A DNA stretch of 64,000 nt. Source: Mycteria americana (Eukaryota; Chordata; Aves; Ciconiiformes; Ciconiidae). The stretch spans positions 30,102,501 to 30,166,500 of the forward strand of contig NC_134373.1 of NCBI RefSeq assembly GCF_035582795.1. Reading direction: 5' to 3'. This document shows positions 23,982 through 34,821 of the stretch, piece by piece. Under the pieces are notes generated by a model, which was not told where the DNA came from, did not search any database, and was given only the letters and a program-made list of their open reading frames with translations. Made by a program: the position numbers and the translations under genes. The first letter of the stretch is position 1; each line of letters starts with the position of its first letter.

Positions 23982-26900
23982 CAAGCTCATAGAAAGTCAT
24001 TTCCCTTGTGGCATAATTTGTTGTGTAGGTCAAACTATGATCCCACTGATAAGCCACTGAATTGTTCTTCAAATCTGTTTATAACTCAAAACAATGAAAC
24101 ATGTTTGGTTTAGATTTTTTTTTTTAATTACTTTAAAAAACCCTCTTTAAGTGTCTACATTTTAAAAGAAAATCTTTCTGCTGTTCAGGCATTTTAATGT
24201 TCAGAAACCGAGTGGTAATTAAAGACAGTTTGTTGAGATAGGCTGATGGATTTGCTGTCTTTCATATATATGATACAACAGTGCATCTCGTGTCTCTGAT
24301 GAGATTACAAAATAACACTGCATCCTTTTGCTTTTATTCTCTGGATTCAATTAGACTGCGGGCATATCAAATACATGCAAGCTTCCCTTTTTTGCAGAGA
24401 CATTTTGAAACAGCTAGCTTCAGTGGCAGCCCCTTCAGTCCGTGCCCAGCCAGAAATGGTATGCTTTGTTTTGTGTCTAAATAGCTGCCATTAATTAGCT
24501 GGAGTAATTCCATTCATTATTTCATGCAGGCTACCACAGAGCTTTCAGATGGCAGCAGCTTCTAGTCACTCACTTGGGCCCGGGATTAATTCTCATTAAC
24601 TGCTACAGTTATGGAGAAATATCATAACTGTAAGCACATCCACAAAGACTCTTCTCTTCCTCTGTGAAAAGGTGACTGCGTTGGATAAAAATGTGCCAGG
24701 AAAACAGGAGTGAAACCACTTGAGGTTCACCGACAACCCTGTTAAGTGTAGTTGATAGCACTGGTTGAGTTTTGAAAGGGAAGATGACCCAGGGAATGTG
24801 ATACAGTGGTATTAGCAAGGATTGTGTGCCTAGGTCTAGGATACCTGAAACGCGGATCACGCGTGCCCAGAAGAGACTGAGGTGCCAGGCGCTCCTGCCA
24901 CTGACTGGCTGTGGGATGCAGTCACTTTATATCTCAAACCCCTTCCCTTCCAGCTGGAGCTCACCCTTGTTTTCTAAGGCCTGGGAATGGGCCAGTAAGG
25001 GGAGAAGTAGCCTCTGGTGGCTTCAGCGAGTCTGCTCTAGCACAGATTCCCACTTCCAGGACTGGAGCTCCCTTCTCTTCATAGTACTATTGGGACTTAA
25101 CTGCGGCTCAGCCTCCTGTGAGTGAGCCCTGAGCCCACCTCTCTCCAGCCACAGCCCCTCCTCGAGTCCTGTACAGGGGCTGGGGAACAGCGGGGCCCCT
25201 ACAGCATCGGGCTGGTTTGAGAGGCTTAGGATCTCTTAGGTGAAGAAGCTGGAGTTGTGCCAAAGGCGCTGGTGCAGCCACCTGACTTGGCACGCTGGCA
25301 GAGGCGAGGGGAGGAGACGGGGGAGATGGGCACGTTCTGCAAGCTGCTTTTTCCTCCCCGTGCCAAGCCATCGCCTTTGGGCTGGCTCGTGTCCTGCCTG
25401 CGTTGGCGCCAAGTAAATGTTAAGCCCTTCATGGGGCTGCCAAAGGGAAGAGAGTTTGGGGGGGAGGAAGAAAGGAATGGCAGGGGCTGGATGGCATTTT
25501 CCTGGGGCTCTTGCACATCCCCAGGATACCTGTACCTGCCAGGAGGCCTTCGCGTGACTTGGAAAAATCACTCGTTTATTGTTGCCCTTTCCAGTTAAAT
25601 TTCCTTCCCTCACCAAGCCTAGATAAAAGTCTGTACGTTACAGCAGCTCTCTCTGGATAATGCCAAAACAGACATGTCAGCTAGCAAAAGAAAAACATGC
25701 TGCTGATTTAAGATTGCAGTGCTCTGTACGTGCTCAACCCCATCGCTGTATGAAGTCCTTTCCGAACATATTCCCTCTAACTGGGCAATTCCCCATTCTT
25801 GGAGGAGAAATTCAAAGCTCGGGCAGCCCTCGAGGCTGGCTGAAGTGCCATGAGACGACTGGGACTTGCAGGAGCATGTTCCTTGTTCAGAAAGGTAAGT
25901 TCTTTGTTCATTTTGAAAATGTAAATACATATTTTAAATTCATGAAAGCTCAGAAAACAAGCACACACTGATACGAAATGCAGCAGGCTTTACTCATATG
26001 GCAGCATACAATGCTCTCTGTTTCCAGACAAAGGTCACGGAAGGTCCAAATAACTCTTAAGTAGCTTTCTGCGAATTCACCTATAATTTCCTATTGAATT
26101 CACGCGACAGCTACTTGTGAAGAGATGATGACAGTATCTCCAAATACTCTCACTTAAAATTCATTATTCCTATGAAACTTTTGAAAAGTGATCTTTTCAA
26201 ATACTCAGAAGTATTAAATCACACTTTCCACTAACTTCAAACATCAGCATCTCTTCTTACGGGAGGCTGAAGTTCAGTTAGTAACTACTATAGAAATAAA
26301 TGCTTGAAACACTGGACAATATTATCTTTCAAAAAGAGCACTTTTTCTTTTCAACAAAGAAAAACCATACATGAACTCAGGATTTACTAGTATAGAGGGG
26401 AAATGTGTAACACATACTACATATGTTGACAAAACAGAGAGAGATGGAGTTGGAAAAGCAGAAATCCCTTTGTGACTAAAATCTGAGTTACCAGTCAGAA
26501 CAGCTTATGTTTTGCGCCGCTCCTGTCAAGCCTTCCTCTCTTTTTCCAATAGAAAGTCAAAACCTTTTGATCTTGTGCTCAGTCATTACACCTAGCATTC
26601 CCTGGGCAACTATTTTGTTCTTCCAGGTGTAATGCACTTCCTCTGGTCTAATGCCGCACATGATTTTCAGGGGGGACTCATGGTTTCACTTCCTCAGGGT
26701 TAGATGCAATCCTTAAATATCTTCTAGATTTCACTTGCTAACTTGTCTGTTGGGTTTCTTCTTTGTTATAGGCCATCTCATGTTGCGAATATCTTGTGCA
26801 ACGTACACTCTCTGAAGAAACAAAATCTTAAACATCTTAGAAAATGTTGCCATTAAGATTTATCAAATCCTTCATGTTACCGTAACGTGCACAAACTTGA

Positions 26901-27280
26901 TTTAAATACAGTTTAATGGGTGCGTATTTATTTCTTATGCCAGTGCAAAATGAGCAAGCTTTGCACCTGAAATGGCAGTTACGGAGCCAGCAGGGGTTAC
27001 GTGTCATTCTGATTTTCAAGGCAGCATCAGCCACTGCAATTTGAAGGGGTGTTAACTGACCAGAAGAAAAAGTAACAAAAAGAGCAGCATTCCCACAAGC
27101 TCCTCTCAGCAATTGCAACTTACATGCAAGTTGTGACTTAAATATATGTCAGGGTTTGTTCACATTGTAAAAAAATCTGTTCACAGCAAGTATGAGAAGG
27201 TTTAATTTTTTTTCCCAGTGTGCTGATAGGAAACTGAAGACAGCTGCAAGCAGTTGGTTTACCACCTACTGGCATGTTGG
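23982..27280. other. Intergenic region between convergent genes
   Basis: The region lies between the right end of the + strand gene and the 3' end of the minus-strand Kelch gene. It includes a GC-rich block at about 25110-25520 with overlapping ORFs in several frames but no splice context, a TAAT-rich block (24485-24615) and a MIR-like remnant (24870-24965). No gene is supported. Confidence 0.5.
24870..24965 (+). mobile_element. MIR-like ancient SINE fragment
   Basis: The string CTGCCACTGACTGGCTGTG corresponds to the conserved MIR core 'ctgccacttactagctgtgtgacc', followed by a decayed 'cagtcact' part. It is a short, old match judged by eye. Confidence 0.4.
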
Positions 27281-27286
27281 TGGAAA

Positions 27287-27292
27287 TTTATT
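27287..27292 (-). terminator. Polyadenylation signal candidate of the Kelch gene
   Basis: TTTATT on + is AATAAA on the minus strand, about 24 bases past the stop codon. This is unusually close. Another copy at 26927-26932 would give a 3' UTR of about 400 bases and may be the main site. Confidence 0.45.
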
Positions 27293-27315
27293 TTTTCACT
27301 TTGCAATCAAAGGGA

Positions 27316-30300
27316 TCACAAGCTATCAAACTCCATTTGCCAGAATGAGATCTCAGAGAAGCTGGACAAAGGTTTACCCCCAATGAGCAGCAGCACGTTG
27401 GTATCACTGCTAACTTCAGCCACTGCAGTTGCGTTCTGACAGTCGGTTCCCTCCTCTTCTCCCACAATGTGAGCAGCAGCAAAAGTCTCTTTTTCTGAAG
27501 GGACAAACAGATGGAAAGTCTCGTCCTTTGACAAAATGCCTGGTGATCTGTTTGGGTCTAGTTCTGCCTCTGAAGTGGTTTGAAACACACAAAAGCCCCC
27601 TGGCTCCAGAGGCAAGCTAAAGGTTTTCATTTCGATTGCATTGCTTTCCTCATTGCTGAATGCTCGGTATGCGGGCTGTTGACGGAAGTAGTTGCAAAAG
27701 CGAGTGTGCTTTGGGATGGTCACCAGCTGGTGATGCTCTTTCTGCTTACTCTTCCAATGGCTGGGGAACGTATTAGTGAAATCTGAGGTAGTTTGGAAAT
27801 CAACACCAATTCCTAAGATGCAGTGATACATTTTAGGAGAAAAGTTTGCCTTTGTAGTACTACTTAGCTTCTTCCATGTCTGCGTATGGAAATGATACTT
27901 CCAGAGGTCACCATTAGGACTGGAATTTGAAATCCCTCCACCAAAAATCAGCATAGAGTCTTTGAAGACTATTGAAGCATGACCTACCACTGGAGGAGGT
28001 CCTTGGCTAAATGTAAGAGAAACCAGCAGTTAAGGGGAGACCAACAAGAAACTAACACTGATTTTAGCCTCTATTTTTCTTTTAACTCAAAAGAATGACT
28101 GCTGAACAGCTGCATTGGGACATCAAAATCACACTGCTGACAGCTGCATCAGCACGTTGCCAACAGCTCTTCCAAGGAAAGCCAACTGGAGCCCCAGGGA
28201 TGGCAGCAGTACTATGTCTTGATCTGAACAGTTCCTGCCATCGCCAAAAGGGCAACATCTCCCTCTCTGCCTGCACGCAGTATCAAATGGTAAGACTAAT
28301 TCTGTCTTTCTGTGTTAATTTAGTGTAACAAATAGCATAGTTTACCTTGTTTTGATGTTGGACCAGCTGCTGCTTACGAAGTCCCACTTCCATAAGTCCT
28401 TCTGTTCACTCAGCCCCATCAGTCCTCCGAAGAGGTACATTCCTGTATGATAAACCACTGCTGAATGGCCATGCCGAGGTCCTGGGCCAGGACTGTGAGA
28501 TGGGGTGGAAACACACAACCATTTTCTTGTATCTGAAAGCAAAATATTAATTTATAGATGTACCAAATTTACCCTAGTATTTGGGAAGGGATTTATTTCA
28601 AGAACAAAGTAACTCTTCTGTTGGAGAATAAGGGTTTCTGCTCTAAGCTTATTATAATGTAAGTTAACAGCTTTGATTCTGACACTGAAAAAGTGCATTT
28701 AAAAATCAGTTTTGAAATAAACTTTTAATGAAAATGTCAGATGCTGTATGACAGATGCCATGGAAATTTTATTTACAGAGCAGTTTTTCCTACAGCTTTG
28801 TTATTTCATTAACTCTGACACAGAAAGATAATTTCCTGGCTATAAGAGGGAAAATCAGTCAACAAAAACATTCCTTCATTAATGCCTGTTCTTATTCTCC
28901 CTGTGAGGGAATGATGGATAAGATAAACCCATCATTCATTTCAAAATAGCGAATGAATGGCCACCAGATAACAAAAGCTATCCATTTAGGAAGTCTCTGG
29001 GAATCATCTGGTTTGCAACCACCAGATTAGCGATGAATATGCTAATGAACCCATCTCCTGTCAGGTTTGGCCCCCCATGGTCAGTTCTAGATTTGAGATT
29101 CAAAAGATGGCATTAATAGGCTGAAGTCAGGGTCTCTGCTGCACCTGAAAGTTTTTGGTAATCCTTGAAGAATTTAGTGAATAGCGAACAAAACATTCTC
29201 CCTGATTTTCAGCTCTAAAACTGGCAAATACTGCAAAACTTCTTCCAGTATAATACAGTCTAATTCATTTTGGCTGGGTATTAATTTAATTGACAGAAAT
29301 CATAATTAAATGCTGCCAAACAGAAGCCAAAACTAACTTACCACATTTCTACTGATAAGAATTTTCTTAATAGAGCAAGCCATGCTCTCCTGCAGCAGTC
29401 ATCGTTTTACAATGGATCAAAACCTTATGCTTTTTAACTTACCAAAATGGAAAGTCCAGAACTCTTGTGAAATGCCTCTGATGCCAAAGTATCCCCCGTA
29501 GATGCACATGCTGGAATGGTACACTACCGCACTGTGACCTTTTCTGTTAGTTGGTGCTGAGCTCTAGAATAGTTTAATAATAAGACAAAAAACTGTTAAC
29601 AGATCAAGTCTTACCAGTAGCAATGTCTATCTTGGGAATATGCCCATGTAATGAAAACCATTGCTTTGGGTTGTGTTAAACTTTTAAAATACAGAATAAA
29701 CCCACCACTGAAGACTTGTATGGATGCAAATACAAACCATTTTCAAATCTAAGCAACTCTCCCTTTTTAAATCCACCACACTATCATGTGCCTACAGCCT
29801 CCCCCTCTCTGCACTCACATCAGTAGCACTGCTTCCACTACTGCTAGGCATGGTTTCAGGACATGTTCATAGAATCATAGAATCATTAAGGTTGGAAAAG
29901 ACCTCTAGGATTATCTAGTCCAACAGTCAACCCAACACCTCCATGCCTACTAAACCATGTCCTGAAGTGCCATGTCTACACGTTTTTTAAACTCCTCCAG
30001 GGATGGTGACTCCACCACCTCTCTGGGCAGCCTGTTCCAATGCTTGACCACTCTTTCAGTAAAGAAATTTTTCCTAATATCCAATCTAAACCTCTCCTGA
30101 CACAACTTGAGGCCATTTCCTCTCATCCTATTGCTAGTTACTTGGGAGAAGAGACTGACACCCACAATAAATTGTTGTAAATATATCGGGCAACTCTTGG
30201 GAATATAATGGGGGGGGATGTAGCCCTTTCCACCATCAAGCACAGTCTTTCCACAGTGGGGAAACTTTAGTCCCAACAGTAACTCCCACTCATTTTGCTT

Positions 30301-33300
30301 GGTGTGGATTTGCCCTACCACAAGTCCTAGGCTGTGCCCAGACCCTCAGCAGGAAACCAGGTGGTTCCCACTGTGTCTGCAGCAGTTTTCAGCACTGCTG
30401 AGACTCGTGGACCCAAACCTGGGGAGGCCCAGCTAAAGCTGAAACAAAATATAAGGCAAGTGTTTGGTTTACTTCTTTTGTTCTTCTTTGGTTGTTTCTT
30501 CTCAAACAGCCCTTCTTTTGGGGGGGGGGACGGCACACCCATGTTCTCTATATTCAGTTTAGGATAATTACAATAAACCATTTACTCTTATAGGTAAGAA
30601 GAAGGAGTTGATACATAATTCCATCATATTTGTTGTACATAAACAAAATTTCATCAACCATGTAACACCTTTGTTTTTCCCCGCCCACAAATGACCCTGC
30701 AGTCCCAAACTTTCTCTTGACTCCTCCACCAAACATAGGTAACCACAGTAGTAACAAAAAATGAGTCATTCCTTACATGTAGTGATATAAACCCAATCTC
30801 ATAAGACCAAGACACAAATGCTTCCACTGAGGTTTCATTTAGAAGTGGCAGTATCTTGGTGAGTCCACGTGTTCAGACTGAAGAAATGAAAAATGCTGCA
30901 GCACTTCACATTTCGAATTTATTAGTGTGACTGCCAATCCATGTTCACAACCCTACTTTTAAAAGCACAGACTTCATGTATGGTTGCAATACTCCATTTA
31001 AAATTAGTTTTCTTGATAAGGATTTCAGAAAAACAGAACCAGTAGTAGAGGAGAGGACTTAACTTCTTATATAAGACTTAAATTTTAAGAGCAGTATTTT
31101 TAAACACTGTTTTAAAGAAGGAAAAAGCCTTAGTTATTGAAAGTGCAAAGAAATAAAGTATAGCCACATGCTTCTGAAGAGATAAGATTGGAACTGTTTG
31201 GGGGAACATATTTCAAAGCAATCTGTTTAATCAACAAAGCAACAGGCATTTGATTCACACATTCACCACTTCCTGGCTCCTTACCTCAGTCTCTGCTGGT
31301 ACGTTACGGCACTCTGTCCATCTTGCAGAATCTAGGGGATTGTTTTAATAAAGCGCAGTTTATATCCCAGACCACAAGAGGACACTCCTCCAACATTAAT
31401 TTTTCAAATTACAGATCTAATTTTCAAGTAAGTCTCATCCTGGTGTTTTCCACTGACAAGGATGAAGAAATCTGCTTCCCACTAAGACAGCAGTACCAAG
31501 GGGCTTACAGGAGACAGTTTAAATAGTTTTCCTGTATCCTCATCTGATATCGAATCACAGAGAAACCACACTGTATTTTGTTTCCCAAGGCTAAATTTCA
31601 CAATGCAGAAATAATCTGTGATTTTCAGCATTTTCCGAACTTGCAGAATCCCCAGATTTACCAATGGACATATGGCTCCTTCTATTTGCTATGTAAACCT
31701 TATGCCAACAGCCTTATTCTTCTTGTTCCTTTTCACAGATCCCTTAAAAGTAGTCCTCAAATAACAGTCAAAAATCACTGATCTATGATCACCAGGAAGG
31801 AGCAGAAATATCAGATACCCAGCATCAGAGGTAGAATGAGAAAGCAGTGCAAGCTTACATTAATAAAAACTATACTTGCCAGGAAAGATTTTAAATAATG
31901 ACCATGAAAAAAGTAGACACACAACGAATTTTAAATAACTCATTCCCAATTTTCACTGATAAGTACCATGAGTAATAAGATGCTTTCTCCTATAAAATAT
32001 ATTCCCACTGAGGATCTTTGTTCTTTCAGCAGGTGAATATTTCAGACAAATGGTGGAAAACAAAGAAAGGATTAAAAAAAACCCCCATTGACTTAAGGTT
32101 ACATAGTGAAGTAGGAAAAGAGGTCAGGAAACTTAAATCTTGGTCTTGCCACAGGATTTACTAGCTCAAAAAGAAATCAATCTCTCTCTCTCTCTCCCCT
32201 CCATCTGACATCAAAATAAGCAGCCATTACTATACACAGTATTTTCAAAGGGAGAATATATAGTGTATGACATATTAAATTCAAATGTTGCACTGCTTTT
32301 ATTAGAATACACACTTAAGAGATCCCAAATATTTGTTCTTAGGAAAAAAGCCCTGTGTTACGAAACGCTGTTGTTAATTTCCCACCTTCTTATTTAATTA
32401 TACTTGTTTTTTCCTGTTCCATCATTGCTGTTGCCAGCTTATGTATTTCTTCAGTAAAAATACAAAATGTGATATACTTTACTGATCTACTTTCTTCCAT
32501 AATAAAACAAAGAGCTTGGCTTTAAAATTTACGTAACATAAGGAAAAAACTTTAAATATTATCTGTAATAATTATTGGAGTTTATGGATCAAATAGTAAA
32601 CTTCAGGGTAGGGGAGGAATAGAAATGCTGAGACCCTAAAATACATAAAACTTGCCAAAAAAATACTTTCTAATTAAAGTAAGAGCTGACTCTTTGATAG
32701 CTTAACAGCCTAATTTTAGGGGGAAAATATGCACACAGTTTTACACACGTTAATTCTTGTAAAGCCTAGGGAAGGCTATGCTACAAGCAGCAGAAAACAG
32801 TTTGGTTCTTACTATTTATTAGTACCTATGGACTTGGAATGTCCCATGGAAGAGACTGGCTATTGTGTATCATACCAATGTCATATATCCAGAGAGGAGT
32901 TTTTGCTTGCGTGAAAGCAGAATCCACCATCCCACCAAAAATATACAGGGTGTCCTGCAAAATGCAAAAATATTTGTCACTTTCAGGTAGGCATATAGCA
33001 TAAAAATAATTTTTAAAACAATTCTTAAATTAAAAGGCTGCTATCACCAAAATATAATTAACAATAATGCATAGGATGATCTATTAACAATTCAAGAGGC
33101 AATCACAAAAAGCCACCAACTTTTAATCATGTCTTTATCCTCTCCCGGTAGGAAACCCTGATGAACATTGTGCTGCTTTAATGGGGACAGCATTCCAGAA
33201 CCACTCGCTTCCCTGTCGATCTGGGACAGCTTGAGGGATGCGGATCTGGAGCTCTCAGAGGCATTGCTCAGGTAATATTAGATTATGCATGTTTACAGAA

Positions 33301-34790
33301 AGATTTCATTGCATCGCAGCTCCTGATATCCTAAACTCTGTTTTCCCCTCACAAGCGAAGCTATAATTTTTATTTGCCTTCACTCCCCTGTCCCTCTTCT
33401 ATGCAAGTTCTTAAGTGGATGTTTCTGTGCTGTAGCTTATCATGCAAATGAATTCAGAGCAACTGTTACAACTATACAACTAAGTCAAAGAATGTGCTGC
33501 CAAGGTCTTTATTTTGTATTACTATTTTGTACTGAGCATTGACTGAGGAAATCGGGGACCTGCATGCTGCTGCAAAGCTAAAATACTGTCACTTTATTCA
33601 GAAAGATTCCAAAACATTGGTAAAGCTATATCCAGAATTGCACTGACATAAATGTATTTTCTGGGTGTAGTATGTCAGTACATAATCATCTATGATGTTT
33701 TATTTCACTGTATAATAGGAAATAAAATGTTAGGATATGGACAATATAAATCTTGGTCTACTACCTTATAAGCCACCATTGAATGTTCTTCCAGTTCTTC
33801 TGGACCATCTCTTGAGCAATCCAGCATTTCCCATTCATTTTTCACTATAAACCAAAGTTGAAGTTAAGACAGCAGTGCACTGAACACTTAAACATTAGGG
33901 AAAAGGTGAAAAGATCGGCTTTGAATTTGGCTGCACTGCCATAGTCAGTGGGGGAAAATGAAGTGTTTTGTCATCTTTCCTCTCTGTTAGTTCAGAAGAC
34001 TAAGGCACTTCCCCCCAAATTAAATATGTGCATTTTTCTATTTAGCAAACTTAAATGTAATAGAAATTGATCTTGTTACTGCTTTTATTTTAATGCTATA
34101 CTGTTACCTACATCAAAACCCAACTATTCTATGAGCACAAACCCCAGCACAATTCTATGTTTTATATCAGTAACAACAACTGAACAGGGAACACCATACA
34201 TTAAGTCAAAAAACACAAAGTGTCATATTTGATACTGCATTATTAGTACAGTCTTACAAGATACTGTATTCATGTGTTCCCTTTGTGCACTTTTACATGC
34301 ATAAACTATTCCCATGTTAAAGAGTCAATAAAGCTATGTCTTTGATACCTCTTGCAAGAACTAGCATATTTTAAATGACTCGGTATTTCTGGTCAAGAAA
34401 AAAAAAAAACAAAAAACTGAACTGAAATCCAAACCTTCTGGGACACCTTCAAGAGGAACAAACACACACCATTTACCCAATGAACAAAATGCAGTTTATC
34501 TATCATTTTGATGGAGAGACTTTAAATGGGGGTAATCTGTTAACTACGGAGTATCCCCAATTTCATGATGGCTGGATGTAGGTAGAATCTCTTTAATCCT
34601 GACATACAAGTGAAGGGGCAAACTTACCTATATTGTATCGCCAAAAATCCCTAAGACTAGTGGTGTTGCGCCCTCCGTAGAGATAAACAAATCCTCTGCA
34701 AATAATGCAAGCGTGTTTATATCGATCACAGGGAGAGGGCTTCTTTTGGGGTGCAGATTTCCAATCACAGTGTGCAGTTTTTCCTTTCAT
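27316..34790 (-). CDS. Kelch-repeat beta-propeller protein, 455 aa, seven coding exons
   Basis: Coding exons in transcript order: 34628-34790, 33765-33844, 32876-32954, 31285-31331, 29443-29563, 28346-28532 and 27316-28006. They total 1368 nt, and every junction is in phase. The ATG at 34788-34790 follows an in-frame TGA in the same exon, which fixes the start. Six Kelch motifs with the double-glycine signature are visible: YLYGGR (about residues 36-41), YIFGGM (85-90), CIYGGY (143-148), YLFGGL (196-201), LIFGGG (245-250) and LLIGGK (near 432-437). Most have the downstream Trp of the blade (FWRY..NEW, LWIYD..RW, FWTFHF..KW, LWKWD..SW, LWKYHF..TW). Two [10 protein letters not shown] strands precede blades 3 and 4. 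About 130 residues without Kelch character sit between the fifth and sixth motifs. There is no BTB, BACK or F-box domain, signal peptide or membrane segment, so a cytosolic or nuclear protein-binding role is inferred. It resembles LZTR1/KLHDC-type propellers; the exact orthologue is not identified. Confidence 0.88.
29867..30166 (-). mobile_element. CR1 LINE 3' end in an intron of the Kelch gene
   Basis: Two and a half ATAGAATC-type 8-bp end units begin at 29867, then GGTTGGAAAAGACCTCTAGG and the antisense of the reverse-transcriptase C-terminus ([20 protein letters not shown] on the minus strand). The copy is 5' truncated near 30166. It is less diverged than the one at 1935. It lies in the intron between exons 31285-31331 and 29443-29563, in the same transcriptional sense as the host gene. 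Confidence 0.93.
30167..31284 (-). other. Intron of the Kelch gene with homopurine and G-rich tracts
   Basis: Remainder of the CR1-bearing intron. It contains a G run near 30208-30217 and another near 30521-30530. No coding exon was found in it besides the 47-nt exon at its upstream edge. Confidence 0.5.
31332..32875 (-). other. Intron of the Kelch gene
   Basis: Intron between the 79-nt and 47-nt exons. It contains a short (TC)n tract at about 32180-32197. ORFs of 60-67 codons on both strands here have no Kelch character. Confidence 0.5.
32180..32197 (+). repeat. (TC)n microsatellite
   Basis: Nine TC units followed by CCCCTCC within an intron of the Kelch gene. Confidence 0.8.
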
Positions 34791-34821
34791 GCTGACGACT
34801 AGGATTGTATCCAAATATCAA
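34791..34821 (-). other. 5' UTR part of the first coding exon of the Kelch gene
   Basis: On the minus strand a clean acceptor (GGCTGTCCTTTGCAG) ends at 34822. The exon then begins TTGATATTTGG and reaches the ATG 31 bases later. The TGA just inside the exon is in frame with the ATG, so upstream exons must be non-coding. Confidence 0.65.

Noticed and set aside
25108..25616. Overlapping ORFs on both strands in a GC-rich block
   Set aside because: Several frames are open together because of composition, and no splice sites bound them in phase.
26120..26220. Box C/D snoRNA-like ATGATGA motif
   Set aside because: No convincing D box or terminal stem could be paired with it.
27316..27990. 224-codon minus ORF as a single-exon gene starting near 27990
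   Set aside because: It is the last exon of the Kelch gene. The acceptor at 28007 and the phase to 28346-28532 show that the frame continues upstream.
29950..30321. 123-codon minus ORF as a gene
   Set aside because: The right half is CR1 ORF2 remnant; the rest is read-through into unrelated intron.
34791..34814. Upstream start for the Kelch protein at 34814
   Set aside because: That codon is TTG, and a TGA two codons further up blocks the frame. The ATG at 34788-34790 is the first usable start.
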